DNA of 64,000 nt from Wagnerdoeblera intermedia. GTDB taxonomy: Bacteria > Pseudomonadota > Alphaproteobacteria > Rhodobacterales > Rhodobacteraceae. Where the stretch lies: the NCBI RefSeq assembly GCF_042647465.1, contig NZ_JBHRVN010000004.1. One strand, written 5' to 3'. The translations under genes were made by a program, and so were the position numbers. A model generated the notes under the pieces. That model had not been told where the DNA came from. It ran no database searches and was given only the letters and a program-made list of their open reading frames with translations. This document shows positions 52,109-60,913 of this stretch, piece by piece (within the stretch, counting starts at the first letter, position 1; every line of letters starts with the position of its first letter).

Positions 52109-53290
52109 TCAGAGCACGGCGGCAATCGCTGCGGCCAGTTTCGGCACGCTTTCGGTGTTCAGCCCGGCGATATTGATGCGGCTGTCGCCCACCATATAGA
52201 CGCCGAATTCCACCCGCAGCCGCTCTACCTGTTCAGGGCTGAGGCCAAGGCGCGAGAACATGCCACGGTGGCGGGCCACGAAATCAAAGTGGTCCGAGTT
52301 GGTCAGGCGGCGCAGCTCAGAGGCCAGCTGCTCGCGCAGCCCCAGCATGGAAAGGCGCACCTCTTCCAGTTCCGCCTTCCAGTCCGCGGTCAGCGTCTCT
52401 GAGGTCAGAATGGTCTGCACCAGACGTGCGCCGTGATCGGGCGGGAAGGAGTAGTTCAGCCGGTTCAGCGCGGCCAGATTGGCCTGAACCAGCGCGGTTT
52501 CCGTTCCCTCCGGCACCAGGGCCAGCAGGATACCCACACGCTCGCGGTACACCCCGAAGTTCTTTGAGCAGGAGGCCGCGATCAGCAGTTCGGGCAGCGC
52601 TTTGGCCAGCGCCCGCACGCCGTAAGCATCTTCCTCCAGCCCGTCGCCGAAGCCCTGATAGGCGATGTCGACCAGAACCGTGGCACCTTTGGCTTTCAGC
52701 AGCGCCACCAGCTCATCCCATTCGGCCGGGGTCAGGTTCGCCCCGGTCGGGTTGTGGCAGCAGCCGTGGAGCAGCACGATGTCATCCGCGCTGATGGCCG
52801 AGAGATCCGCTTTCATCCCCGCGAAATCGACGGTGCCCGAGGCTTCATCGAAATAGCGGTAGGTGGCGGGGACGAGGCCCAGATCCTGCGCGATGGCCGG
52901 GTGGTTCGGCCAGGTCGGGTCGGACATCAGCACCCGCGCTCCGGGCCGGGCTTTGCGGATCAGATCACAGGCGATGCGCAGAGCGCCGGTGCCGCCAGGC
53001 GTTGCCGCAGCAGCCACGCGGCTCGCAGGCACCGCATCCCCGAGGATCAGATCGCGCATTACCGCGTGAAACTGACTGTCCCCCGCAAGCGCGGTATAGG
53101 TTTTGGTGGTCTCAGAGGCCTGGAGTTCGGCCCCCGCCGCGCGAACGGCCCGCATCACCGGCGTCAGGCCGGTTGCATCTTTATAAACGCCGACGCCAAG
53201 GTCGATCTTGCCGTCACGCGGGTCCTCGCGGAACTGCGCCATCAGGCGGATGATCTTGTCTTCGGCCTGAGGCTTCAGAGTTTCCAGCAT
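52109..53290 (-). CDS. Aromatic amino acid / aspartate aminotransferase (class I)
   Basis: The 393-residue PLP aminotransferase of the AspC/TyrB group has ATPGGTGALRIACDLIRK, DPTWPNHPAIAQDLGL, HGCCHNPTGANLTPAEW, VDIAYQGFGDG and the lysine in AASCSKNFGVYRERVGIL, plus GMFSRLGLSPEQVERLR near the end. It converts aromatic amino acids or aspartate to 2-oxo acids. The start at 53290 has AAGGA upstream and gives the family N terminus. It is four bases after sseA, linking it to sulfur amino acid breakdown through 3-mercaptopyruvate. Confidence 0.92.
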   Translation of the reverse strand: MLETLKPQAEDKIIRLMAQFREDPRDGKIDLGVGVYKDATGLTPVMRAVRAAGAELQASETTKTYTALAGDSQFHAVMRDLILGDAVPASRVAAAATPGGTGALRIACDLIRKARPGARVLMSDPTWPNHPAIAQDLGLVPATYRYFDEASGTVDFAGMKADLSAISADDIVLLHGCCHNPTGANLTPAEWDELVALLKAKGATVLVDIAYQGFGDGLEEDAYGVRALAKALPELLIAASCSKNFGVYRERVGILLALVPEGTETALVQANLAALNRLNYSFPPDHGARLVQTILTSETLTADWKAELEEVRLSMLGLREQLASELRRLTNSDHFDFVARHRGMFSRLGLSPEQVERLRVEFGVYMVGDSRINIAGLNTESVPKLAAAIAAVL

Positions 53291-53294
53291 GGTC

Positions 53295-54143
53295 TCAGTC
53301 CTTTTCGACCGGCAGATCGTCATACATGCCCCATTCGGCCCAGGAGCCGTCATAAAGCGCATGGTTGCGGTGGCCCGCCCGCTCCAGCGCCAGTGACAGC
53401 ACCGCTGCCGTGACCCCGGAGCCGCAGGAGGTGATCACCGGCTGCTCGGGCGTGACGCCAAGGCCCGCGAAAATCTCACGCAGCGCCTCAGGTGACTTCA
53501 TGGTGCCATTGGCTTCCAGCACCTGACCAAAGGGCAGGTTCTTCGCGCCGGGGATATGGCCTGAGCGCAGACCGGGTCGCGGCTCGGCCTCAGCGCCTGA
53601 GAAGCGGCCCGGGGCGCGGGCGTCAAGGATGATATGGGATTTCAGCTTGGAGGCCTGGGCCACTTGGGTGACATCTTTCACCAGACCCGCCTGACGCTGC
53701 ACCGTCATATGGCGGTCACGCATGACGGGGGGCAGATTTTCAAGGGCGCGGCCTTCGGCCTTCCACTTCGGCAGGCCCCCGTCGAGCACGGCGACATCTG
53801 TTTTGCCCATCAGCCGGAAGGTCCACCAGACCCGCGCGGCTGAGAAAAGCCCGTGGCCGTCGTAGATCACCACCTGATGACCGTCACCAATGCCCATGGC
53901 ACGCATCCGCGAGATGAACTTCTCGGGCGGCGGCGCCATATGCGGCAGGGCCGAACGGGTATCGGAAATCTCTTCGATATCAAAGAAGCGCGCGCCGGGG
54001 ATATGGCCGGCCTCATATTCGGCCTTCGCATCGCGACCCATGGCGGGCAGATACCAGGAGGCATCAATCACCCGCAGGTCAGGGTCTTTCAGATGCGCGT
54101 CGAGCCAGGCGGTCGACACCAGCGTGCGGGGATCATCGGTCAT
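53295..54143 (-). CDS. sseA: 3-mercaptopyruvate sulfurtransferase
   Basis: The 282-residue tandem rhodanese has an inactive N domain (STAWLDAHL, YEAGHIPGARFFDIEEISD, VVIYDGHGLFSAARVWWTF) and an active C domain with SGHIPGAKNLPF and the loop CGSGVTAA (Cys240), whose CGSGVT form favours mercaptopyruvate over thiosulfate. It transfers sulfur to thiophilic acceptors. The neighbouring aminotransferase can produce 3-mercaptopyruvate from cysteine, so the pair makes metabolic sense. Confidence 0.94.
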   Translation of the reverse strand: MTDDPRTLVSTAWLDAHLKDPDLRVIDASWYLPAMGRDAKAEYEAGHIPGARFFDIEEISDTRSALPHMAPPPEKFISRMRAMGIGDGHQVVIYDGHGLFSAARVWWTFRLMGKTDVAVLDGGLPKWKAEGRALENLPPVMRDRHMTVQRQAGLVKDVTQVAQASKLKSHIILDARAPGRFSGAEAEPRPGLRSGHIPGAKNLPFGQVLEANGTMKSPEALREIFAGLGVTPEQPVITSCGSGVTAAVLSLALERAGHRNHALYDGSWAEWGMYDDLPVEKD

Positions 54144-54319
54144 TAGGCAGCCTCCCGGTCTTTCGCTCTTTCCTAGCCCTCAGGGCAGGGCAGAGCAAGG
54201 GTAACGGGCAGGGCGCAAACCTCAGCCTTTCCGGTGAGGCGCGGCCTTGCAGGGCGCCTGCCGCGCTGCCACCATGGATCATCCGCCGCCACCGCCTGCG
54301 GCTCAGTGAGAGCGACAGA

Positions 54320-55747
54320 ATGCAAAACCGATCCACCATCCCGGACCATATCGCCCGCCATCAGGAAGACCTGAAAGGCCTTGCCGACCGCGTCTGGGCC
54401 ACGCCGGAGCTGCTTTACGGCGAGTTCCGCTCCTGCGATGCCCATACCGAGATGCTGGAGGCCAAGGGCTTTCGCGTCACCCGCAATCTCGCGGGCCTGC
54501 CCACCGCCGTCATGGGCGAGGCGGGTGAAGGCGGGCCGGTCATTGCGATCCTTGGCGAATATGATGCTCTGCCGGGGCTGAGCCAGGAGGCGGGGGTGGA
54601 TTTCCACTCAGAGGTTGAGGGGGGCGGCAATGGTCATGGCTGCGGGCATAATCTTCTGGGGTCTGCCTCGCTGCTGGCGGCCTGCGCGCTGAAAGACTGG
54701 CTGGCCGCCACCGGCACGCCGGGACGGGTGCGCTATTACGGCTGCCCTGCCGAAGAGGGCGGCGCGGCAAAGGCCTTTATGGTGCGCGACGGCGCTTTTG
54801 ATGATGTGGATGCGGCGGTCACCTGGCATCCGGGCGGCATCACCCGTGTCGATGATCCGCTGGCGCTGGCCAATACGCGCATCGATTTCACCTTCACCGG
54901 CCGGTCGTCTCATGCGGCGGCGACCCCGCATCTGGGCCGCTCAGCTCTTGATGCGGTGGAGCTGATGTCGGTGGGGGTGAACTATCTGCGCGAGCATATG
55001 GTGCAGGATGCCCGCATTCACTACGCCTATCTCGATGCCGGGGGCCGCGCGCCCAATGTGGTGCAGTCGAAAGCCACGGTGCGTTATTCGATCCGGGCGC
55101 TGAAACTGCCCGAGATGCTCTCGCTGGTCGAGCGGGTGAAAAAGGTGGCCGAAGGGGCCGCGCTGATGACGGAAACGAGTGTCGAACCGAAGGTGTTTTC
55201 GGCAGTCTCGAACCACCTCGAAAACCTGACGCTGGATAAGGCGATGCAGGCGGTGCTCGAGGAAATCGGCGGTGTGCCCTTTGATGACGCCGACCGCGCC
55301 TATGCCGCCAAGATCCGCGCCACGCTGACCGAAAACGATATTGCGGCGGAATTTGCCGTGATCAATCAGCCGCCCAATGACGATCTGCTTTGTGACTGGG
55401 TGGCCCCCTTCCGTCCGGGCGGCGAGCAGATGCTGGGCTCCACCGATGTGGGCGATGTGACCTGGAAGGTGCCCACCACGGAAGTGCTGGTCGCCACCGC
55501 GGCCATCGGCACGCCGCTTCACTCCTGGCAGATGACGGCCCAGGGCAAATCGCCGGCCGCCCACAAGGGCATGATCCATGCGGCCACTGCCATGGCGCGG
55601 CTGGGCGAGAAGCTGATCGCCGATCCGGCGCTGCTGGCTGAGGCAAAACGCGAACACGCGGACCGCCTTGCGCGCAGCCCCTTTGTCAGCCCGATCCCGC
55701 CGGAGGTTCAGGCCCCGATCCTGACCCGCGAAGAGGCGCTGGGCTGA
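54320..55747 (+). CDS. M20 amidohydrolase, AbgB-like
   Basis: The 475-residue metallohydrolase has the M20D metal sites GNGHGCGHNLLGSA, YGCPAEEGGAAK and VTWHPGG, the dimerisation domain with TGRSSHAAATPHLGRSALDAVELM, and the final PLHSWQMTAQGKSPAAHKGM. It resembles p-aminobenzoyl-glutamate hydrolase subunit B. No abgA partner or abgT transporter lies nearby, so the natural amide substrate is open. Confidence 0.88.
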   Translation: MQNRSTIPDHIARHQEDLKGLADRVWATPELLYGEFRSCDAHTEMLEAKGFRVTRNLAGLPTAVMGEAGEGGPVIAILGEYDALPGLSQEAGVDFHSEVEGGGNGHGCGHNLLGSASLLAACALKDWLAATGTPGRVRYYGCPAEEGGAAKAFMVRDGAFDDVDAAVTWHPGGITRVDDPLALANTRIDFTFTGRSSHAAATPHLGRSALDAVELMSVGVNYLREHMVQDARIHYAYLDAGGRAPNVVQSKATVRYSIRALKLPEMLSLVERVKKVAEGAALMTETSVEPKVFSAVSNHLENLTLDKAMQAVLEEIGGVPFDDADRAYAAKIRATLTENDIAAEFAVINQPPNDDLLCDWVAPFRPGGEQMLGSTDVGDVTWKVPTTEVLVATAAIGTPLHSWQMTAQGKSPAAHKGMIHAATAMARLGEKLIADPALLAEAKREHADRLARSPFVSPIPPEVQAPILTREEALG

Positions 55748-55842
55748 GCCCTCCCGCGATCAGGCGTCCGCCGCGTGGCAACCCGATCGCGTCATGGCGG
55801 TTGGTGCTGCGGGGGGCTGCCCCGGATTTGTGAGAGGTTCTG

Positions 55843-56361
55843 ATGTCTGAATTTATCGTAATCGGCTTTGACACGGTCACCGAGGCGGATGAAACGCTGT
55901 CGCGCCTGCGCCGCCTGCAGCGCGAATATCTGATCGATCTGGAAGATGCGGTGATCGCCACCCGCTCGGCGGAAGGCGCGGTCGATCTGAAACAGAGCGT
56001 TAATCTGGTCGGCATGGGCGCGGCCTCCTCGGGTGTCTCGGGGGCGATGTTCGGCACGCTGATCGGGCTTTTGTTCCTCAATCCGCTGGCGGGCATGGCC
56101 ATCGGCGGCGCAATCGGCGCAGGGACCGGGGCGCTGGCGGGCTCTCTGGCGGATTACGGGATCAATGATGATCTGATCCGCGAGATTGCGGAGACTCTGA
56201 CCCCCGGAACCTCAGCGCTTTTCCTTTTGGTGCGCAAAGCGCAGCCGGAAAAGGTCATGGCAGAATTCAAGGACACCAGGGGCCGCATCATCCGCTCGTC
56301 GCTTTCGCCCGAGGATGAAGAGAAGCTGCGCTCGGCCATTGCCGGTCTGAACGCCGCTTGA
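55843..56361 (+). CDS. DUF1269-type membrane protein
   Basis: The 172-residue protein starts FIVIGFDTVTEADETLSRLRRLQREYLIDLEDAVIATRS, typical of DUF1269. A Gly-rich hydrophobic hairpin (SGVSGAMFGTLIGLLFLNPLAGMAIGG at about 60-90) follows, then a second alpha/beta half ending SPEDEEKLRSAIAGL. Function unknown. It shares the fold pattern of the protein at 8397-9011 and is followed by a strong terminator. Confidence 0.82.
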   Translation: MSEFIVIGFDTVTEADETLSRLRRLQREYLIDLEDAVIATRSAEGAVDLKQSVNLVGMGAASSGVSGAMFGTLIGLLFLNPLAGMAIGGAIGAGTGALAGSLADYGINDDLIREIAETLTPGTSALFLLVRKAQPEKVMAEFKDTRGRIIRSSLSPEDEEKLRSAIAGLNAA

Positions 56362-56383
56362 GGCGATGCGACTGCGCCAATGA

Positions 56384-56412
56384 AAAAGACCGCCCCGGGG
56401 GGGCGGTCTTTT
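56384..56412. terminator. Bidirectional terminator between convergent genes
   Basis: AAAAGACCGCCCC pairs perfectly with GGGGCGGTCTTTT (13 bp, three-G loop). It serves both the DUF1269 gene and mepA, whose stop lies at its edge. Confidence 0.9.
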
Positions 56413-56413
56413 G

Positions 56414-57313
56414 TTATTCCGTCAGCACCTGATGGCAGGCGGCGGGCAGATCCGCCATGGTGTAATCGCGCGGGCCACGCGGGCGCGGCTGCGGCGGCGG
56501 TTTCGGGCCGGTCTGTTTGGGCGGGTTCAGGTAATCCGTCACCCACCAGGTCAGCGTCTCATCACAGCCATTGCCACCCTTCGACAACTCCTGCACCGTC
56601 GGCGTCTGGGTCTGACACGACCCGCCAGAGCCGGGCGGGCATTTCAGGCGGACGTGGAAATGGGTGTCATGCCCCGCCACGGGGCGGATCTTCTGCAGCC
56701 AGCGGGTGTCGGATGAACGCGCCGAGCGGCACATCTCAATCTTCACGGCGGCTGCGACGAAAATGCGGTCCACCCGGTCATCCGAAGCGGCCGCACGCAA
56801 GAGTGCGTGGTGGCTGGCGGTCCAGTTGCGCGTCACGCTGCGCTGATCGGCACTGCGCACGGGGATCGAGGAGATCTTTTCACGCTCGGCCCGCGAGAGG
56901 TTCAGCCGCTGCGGCGGCAGCATCCAGATATCAGCATCCAGCCCGATCTGGTGGCTGGCATGGCCCGAGACCATGGGACCGCCGCGCGGCTGGCTGATGT
57001 CACCGATATAAAGCCCGCGCCAGCCGATCTGCTGCGCCGCGACTGAGAGCTCCTGCAGAAAGCGGATCGTCTCCGGGTGGCCCCAGTTGCGGTTGCGCGA
57101 GAGCCGCATCGCCTGCCAGGAGGGGCCGGTTTCCGGCAGTTGCACCAGACCTGCCGCGCAGCCCTTGGCGTAAGAGCCAATGGGTGCCGGGCGGTGCGGG
57201 CTGGGGGTGGTTTTGGCGCCAAACAGCTGATTGGCCTTTTGCTGGGCCAGGGCCACACCCGGAACAGCGCCGGGCAGCATCAGCGCGGCGAGCAGCGCAA
57301 ATCTTAAAAACAT
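56414..57313 (-). CDS. mepA: Penicillin-insensitive murein endopeptidase
   Basis: The 299-residue LAS metallopeptidase has a signal peptide ending VALAQQ. It has the zinc motif SGHASHQIGLDADIWM (His and Asp) and the second site GHDTHFHVRLKCP, with cysteines KGCAAG, EMCRSA and NGCDETL likely forming disulfides. It cleaves D,D and L,D cross-links of peptidoglycan in the periplasm. The ATG at 57313 overlaps the MFS gene stop (TGATG), so they are coupled. The C-terminal tail is Pro-rich (PKQTGPKPPPQPRPRG). Confidence 0.94.
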   Translation of the reverse strand: MFLRFALLAALMLPGAVPGVALAQQKANQLFGAKTTPSPHRPAPIGSYAKGCAAGLVQLPETGPSWQAMRLSRNRNWGHPETIRFLQELSVAAQQIGWRGLYIGDISQPRGGPMVSGHASHQIGLDADIWMLPPQRLNLSRAEREKISSIPVRSADQRSVTRNWTASHHALLRAAASDDRVDRIFVAAAVKIEMCRSARSSDTRWLQKIRPVAGHDTHFHVRLKCPPGSGGSCQTQTPTVQELSKGGNGCDETLTWWVTDYLNPPKQTGPKPPPQPRPRGPRDYTMADLPAACHQVLTE

Positions 57314-58641
57314 CAATGGGTACCTCCCTCGGGACGCACCCAGAGTAGCAGCACAAGCCCGATCAGAAAAAGCCCGATCAGCGGAAGAATGCCAAGCTGC
57401 TGGCTGCCGGTCAGCTGGGTGGTGACGGCAATGCTCAGCGGGGCCATCCAGGCCATGGCCTTGCCGGTCAGCGCATAAAGGCCGAAATCCTCGGTCATGC
57501 GGTGGGGATGTGCCTGGCGCACCATCATCGTGCGGCTTGCCGATTGCAGGATGCCACCGCCTGCGCCGATCAGGCAGCCGATGACGTAAAAGGCAATATC
57601 GGGCGCGAAGCTTTCTGGTCCGACGGGCAGGCCAAAGACCTTAGTCCGCGAGACATAGACCACCGCGATACAGACCAGCAGCATCAGAAGAACGGATGCG
57701 GCGATGACGGGCTTCGGGCCAAAGCGGCTGTCGAGCCGTCCGCCCCACCAGGCGAAGATCGCCCCGGTGATCGCGGCCAGGATGCCGAAGATGCCGACAT
57801 TGGTCACCGACCAGCCCAGAACCCCTGCCGCATAGATGCCGCCGAAGGTATACATCCCGTTCAGCCCGTCGCGGTAAAAGGTCGAAGACAAAAGATAGGC
57901 CGCGAGGCTGCGGTTGGCGGGCAGGGCGCGGATATGCGCCAGGGTGTCCGGAAAGGCGCGGCGGGTGGCAGCGAGGATCCCGGTGCCAGGCCGGCGCGGC
58001 TCGCGCACCCACAGGAAGAAAGGCACCATAAAGACTGCAAACCAGATCGCGGTGAAGGGACCGACAAAGCGCGTCCCCTCGCGCGTCTCAGGATCAAGGC
58101 CGAAGAGCGGCGCAAGACCGATCAGCGTGGTCCCCTCTGTGCCTTCTGCGAAAAACAGCAGCATGATCGCAAGGGCAATCACGCCGCCGACATAGCCAAA
58201 GGCCCAGCCGCTGCCGGAGATCCGCCCCAGCTCTTCGCGCGGGGCCAGATCAGGCATCATGGCATTGGTGAAGGTGGTGGCAAATTCCATCCCGATGAGG
58301 CCCACCGAGAAGGAGAACATCACCCACCAGATGTTGAAATCCTGCGGTGAGGACCACCAGAGCCCCCAGGCCCCCAACACATAAAGCAGCGAGAAAAGGA
58401 CAATGAAGCCCATCCGCCGACCGGTTTTATCGGCAATCGCGCCCAGCACCGGCGAGAGAAGCGCAATGGCCAGTCCCGCCAGCCCCACGCCATAGCCCCA
58501 GATGGCCTGAGCGGTGGAGCCGTCTCCGATCAGCGAGACCACATAGGGCCCGAAGATGAAGGTCAGCAAAAGCGTATTATAGGGCTGGCTGGCGAAGTCG
58601 AAAAAATACCAGCCCCGAATGCGCTTCTGCGTGGGTGTCAT
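57313..58641 (-). CDS. MFS transporter, UMF1/Atg22-like
   Basis: The 442-residue transporter has about twelve helices. It starts RGWYFFDFASQPYNTLLLTFIFGPYV, the WxxYDxA(S)xPY signature of the UMF1/Atg22 family, and has ADKTGRRMGFIVLFSLLYVLG and REELGRISGSGWAFGYVGGVIAL. Eukaryotic members export amino acids from vacuoles; the bacterial role is unclear. Coupling to mepA raises the possibility of transport of a wall-derived product, which is inference. Confidence 0.88.
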   Translation of the reverse strand: MTPTQKRIRGWYFFDFASQPYNTLLLTFIFGPYVVSLIGDGSTAQAIWGYGVGLAGLAIALLSPVLGAIADKTGRRMGFIVLFSLLYVLGAWGLWWSSPQDFNIWWVMFSFSVGLIGMEFATTFTNAMMPDLAPREELGRISGSGWAFGYVGGVIALAIMLLFFAEGTEGTTLIGLAPLFGLDPETREGTRFVGPFTAIWFAVFMVPFFLWVREPRRPGTGILAATRRAFPDTLAHIRALPANRSLAAYLLSSTFYRDGLNGMYTFGGIYAAGVLGWSVTNVGIFGILAAITGAIFAWWGGRLDSRFGPKPVIAASVLLMLLVCIAVVYVSRTKVFGLPVGPESFAPDIAFYVIGCLIGAGGGILQSASRTMMVRQAHPHRMTEDFGLYALTGKAMAWMAPLSIAVTTQLTGSQQLGILPLIGLFLIGLVLLLWVRPEGGTH

Positions 58642-58723
58642 AAGATGGCTCCGGCGGGTGAGGGGAGAGGGCGCCGCTGGCGCCCCGGAGGCTCAGATCA
58701 CTCGTGACAAAACCGGGCTGCGA

Positions 58724-59194
58724 TCATGCCGCCGCCTGGGGGCGGCTTTCGGTCAGGATCGCGTAGATCGTCGCCGGGGCCAGATTGGCGCGCAGCTTGG
58801 CGCAGACCTGCTGGTCACGCATGGTGCGCGAGATCAGCGCAAGGGCCTTCAGATGCTCAACGCCGCTGTCTTTGGGCGCAAAGAGCGTGAAGATCAGATC
58901 CACCGGCTGACGGTCGACGCTGTCAAAGTCCATCGGCTTTTCCAGCCGGAAGAACAGCCCGACAATGCGGTCGAGCCCTTCGAGACGGGCGTGGGGCAGC
59001 GCAATGCCATGGCCCACGCCGGTCGGCCCAAGGCTTTCACGCTCCTGCAGGCCGTCGATTGCAACGGCAGCCGGCAGGCCATAGGCCGAGGCTGCGACTT
59101 CACCAAGCTCCTGAAACAGGCGCTTTTTGCTGGTCATAGAACCCAGAACGCGCACGGCTTCGGGTTTGAGGATTTTCGAGATGTCCATGTCCAT
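58724..59194 (-). CDS. ptsN: PTS IIA-like nitrogen regulatory protein PtsN
   Basis: The 156-residue EIIA-Ntr domain protein has SKKRLFQELGEVAASAYGLPA and the phospho-acceptor His in GVGHGIALPHARLEGLDR (His68), then DLIFTLFAPKDSGVEHLKALALISR. It receives phosphate from NPr in the nitrogen PTS and regulates potassium or nitrogen-linked processes. It follows hpf by 57 bases on the same strand. No ptsP or npr gene is in the window. Confidence 0.94.
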   Translation of the reverse strand: MDMDISKILKPEAVRVLGSMTSKKRLFQELGEVAASAYGLPAAVAIDGLQERESLGPTGVGHGIALPHARLEGLDRIVGLFFRLEKPMDFDSVDRQPVDLIFTLFAPKDSGVEHLKALALISRTMRDQQVCAKLRANLAPATIYAILTESRPQAAA

Positions 59195-59251
59195 CCGTAA
59201 AGCAGGAAGAGCGCGGGCCCGGAAGGCCTCCCGGGCGCGCGCGGCTGGCCG

Positions 59252-59827
59252 CTATTTGCTGTTGCGGGGGTCGATCCAGCCGATATTGCCGTCTTCACGG
59301 CGATAGACCACGTTCACCCCGCCATGTCCTTCGTTGCGGAACACCAGAAGTTTCTGGGCCGACAGTTCCAGCTGCATGACCGCTTCACCAACGGAAATCT
59401 CGGGAACCCGGGTTTCCATCTCAGCGATGACGACGGGCTGCAGCGAGTCGTCTTCCGAATCCTCCGTCTCTTCGGTAGCTGCCAGGATATACGACTGGCC
59501 CGTGCCAAATTCAACAGGGCGTGACCGGCGGCCATAATGGTCACGCAGGCGGCGCTTGTGGCGGCGCAGCTGCTTATCAAGCCGCTCGCGGCAGGCCTCA
59601 AAGGCGGGGTAAATCTCGGTTGCCTTGCCGCTGGCAGTCGCCGTCAGCCCGGTTGAGAGATGGAGGGTCGCTTCGCAGACCATCTCATGGGCCTTGCGTG
59701 AGAATGTGACAACGGCTTCGGTCGGGCGTTGGGCGTATTTCTCAACCGTCTCATTGAGCTCAGACTTTACATGTGTCTGCAGAGCGTCGCCGATGTCGAG
59801 CTGCCGTCCGCTGATCTGATACCGCAT
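59252..59827 (-). CDS. hpf: Ribosome hibernation promoting factor (long form)
   Basis: The 191-residue protein has the N-terminal S30AE domain (YQISGRQLDIGDALQTHV to about 100) and a C-terminal dimerisation domain (PVVIAEMETRVPEISVGEAVMQLELSAQKLLVFRN, ending INVVYRREDGNIGWI-like). The long form makes 100S ribosome dimers alone. The start at 59827 has a perfect AAGGAGG upstream; a longer frame is possible but unsupported. It is followed by ptsN. Confidence 0.95.
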   Translation of the reverse strand: MRYQISGRQLDIGDALQTHVKSELNETVEKYAQRPTEAVVTFSRKAHEMVCEATLHLSTGLTATASGKATEIYPAFEACRERLDKQLRRHKRRLRDHYGRRSRPVEFGTGQSYILAATEETEDSEDDSLQPVVIAEMETRVPEISVGEAVMQLELSAQKLLVFRNEGHGGVNVVYRREDGNIGWIDPRNSK

Positions 59828-60157
59828 GATGCCTCCTTCGCTGTGGAAAAGCCGCACCCGTCCCGACGAGCGGGCTGGTTTGCCGGCGCTTTGTGGCCGC
59901 ACCGATGGGGTGCGGCGCGGGGCCGTCTTCTCTCCGGGCCTGGCTGCGGGGAACCGCAGGGCTGACGACCGGATGAAACTGAGAAGCTCGGGTCATACGC
60001 ATCCCTCAGATTGGGCAACGGGGCGGAGCATATGTCAACTGCCCTCTCCGGTCTCAGCGGAGCTTTTCCGATGCCGCATGGCCACATTGGCGTGATCGCC
60101 AATCAAATAAAAACCCGCCCCTTTCAGGGCGGGTCAGATGCTGCGCGGCAGCATGTT
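59828..60157. other. Intergenic region between lptB and hpf
   Basis: About 330 bases without a gene. It holds the lptB terminator at the far end and the hpf leader, in which GCCGCACC (59896-59903) pairs with GGTGCGGC (59909-59916) over a five-base loop, about 70 bases before the hpf start. rpoN, found here in many proteobacteria, is absent. Confidence 0.45.
60113..60134 (-). terminator. Intrinsic terminator after lptB
   Basis: ACCCGCCC pairs with GGGCGGGT (8 bp, six-base loop). On the minus strand it is followed by TTTTATTT. Confidence 0.82.
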
Positions 60158-60913
60158 TCAGGAGACGCGGAAGCCCTGGCCGAGATAGACGCGGCGGACA
60201 TTTTCGTCCTGCACCACCTCGTCAGCGGTGCCGCTCATCAAGACTTTTCCGTCATGCAGAATATAAGCGCGGTCAACGATCTCAAGCGTTTCGCGGACGT
60301 TGTGATCGGTGATCAGCACGCCGATGCCACGGTCTTTCAGATCATGCACCAGGCCGCGGATATCGCCGACCGAAATCGGATCCACCCCGGCGAAAGGCTC
60401 ATCGAGCAGCACATAGCGCGGCGAGGCGGCGAGGCAGCGCGCAATCTCAACCCGGCGGCGCTCCCCACCCGACAGCGCGATGGCCGGGGCTTCGCGCAGA
60501 TGGGTGATGGAAAATTCGCTCAAAAGCTCTTCAAGACGCTCGCGCCGCGCGTGGCGGTCCGCGACGGCGATCTCAAGGACGGATTTGATATTGTCCTCCA
60601 CCGAGAGGCCGCGAAAAATAGAGACCTCCTGGGGCAGATAGCCAAGGCCGAGCCGCGCGCGGCGATACATCGGCAGGCCCGTGACATCGTGATCATCCAT
60701 CCGCACTTCGCCTGCATCGGGCTGAATAAGGCCCGCGACGCAGTAAAAGCTGGTGGTTTTGCCAGAGCCGTTCGGCCCCAGAAGGGCCACAACCTCGCCC
60801 CGGCCAAGATCGATGTTCACATCGCGCAGAACGGGACGTTTGCGGTAGCTTTTGGCCAGACCGCGGATCGACAGGCCGCCTCCGGGATGCGGCTGACCGG
60901 AAGTTACGGCCAT
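60158..60913 (-). CDS. lptB: LPS export ABC transporter ATPase LptB
   Basis: The 251-residue ATPase has Walker A LLGPNGSGKTTSFY, the Q-loop LGYLPQEVSIFRGLSVEDN specific to LptB, signature ALSGGERRRVEIARCL, Walker B YVLLDEPFAGVDPISV and ITDHNVRETL. It powers extraction of LPS from the inner membrane with LptFG. Its ATG overlaps the lptA stop by one base. lptF and lptG are not in the window. Confidence 0.96.
   Translation of the reverse strand: MAVTSGQPHPGGGLSIRGLAKSYRKRPVLRDVNIDLGRGEVVALLGPNGSGKTTSFYCVAGLIQPDAGEVRMDDHDVTGLPMYRRARLGLGYLPQEVSIFRGLSVEDNIKSVLEIAVADRHARRERLEELLSEFSITHLREAPAIALSGGERRRVEIARCLAASPRYVLLDEPFAGVDPISVGDIRGLVHDLKDRGIGVLITDHNVRETLEIVDRAYILHDGKVLMSGTADEVVQDENVRRVYLGQGFRVS

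Noticed and set aside
59195..59251. GC-rich inverted sequence between hpf and ptsN as terminator
   Set aside because: Pairing is interrupted and no T-run follows, so termination is not supported; hpf and ptsN are probably co-transcribed.
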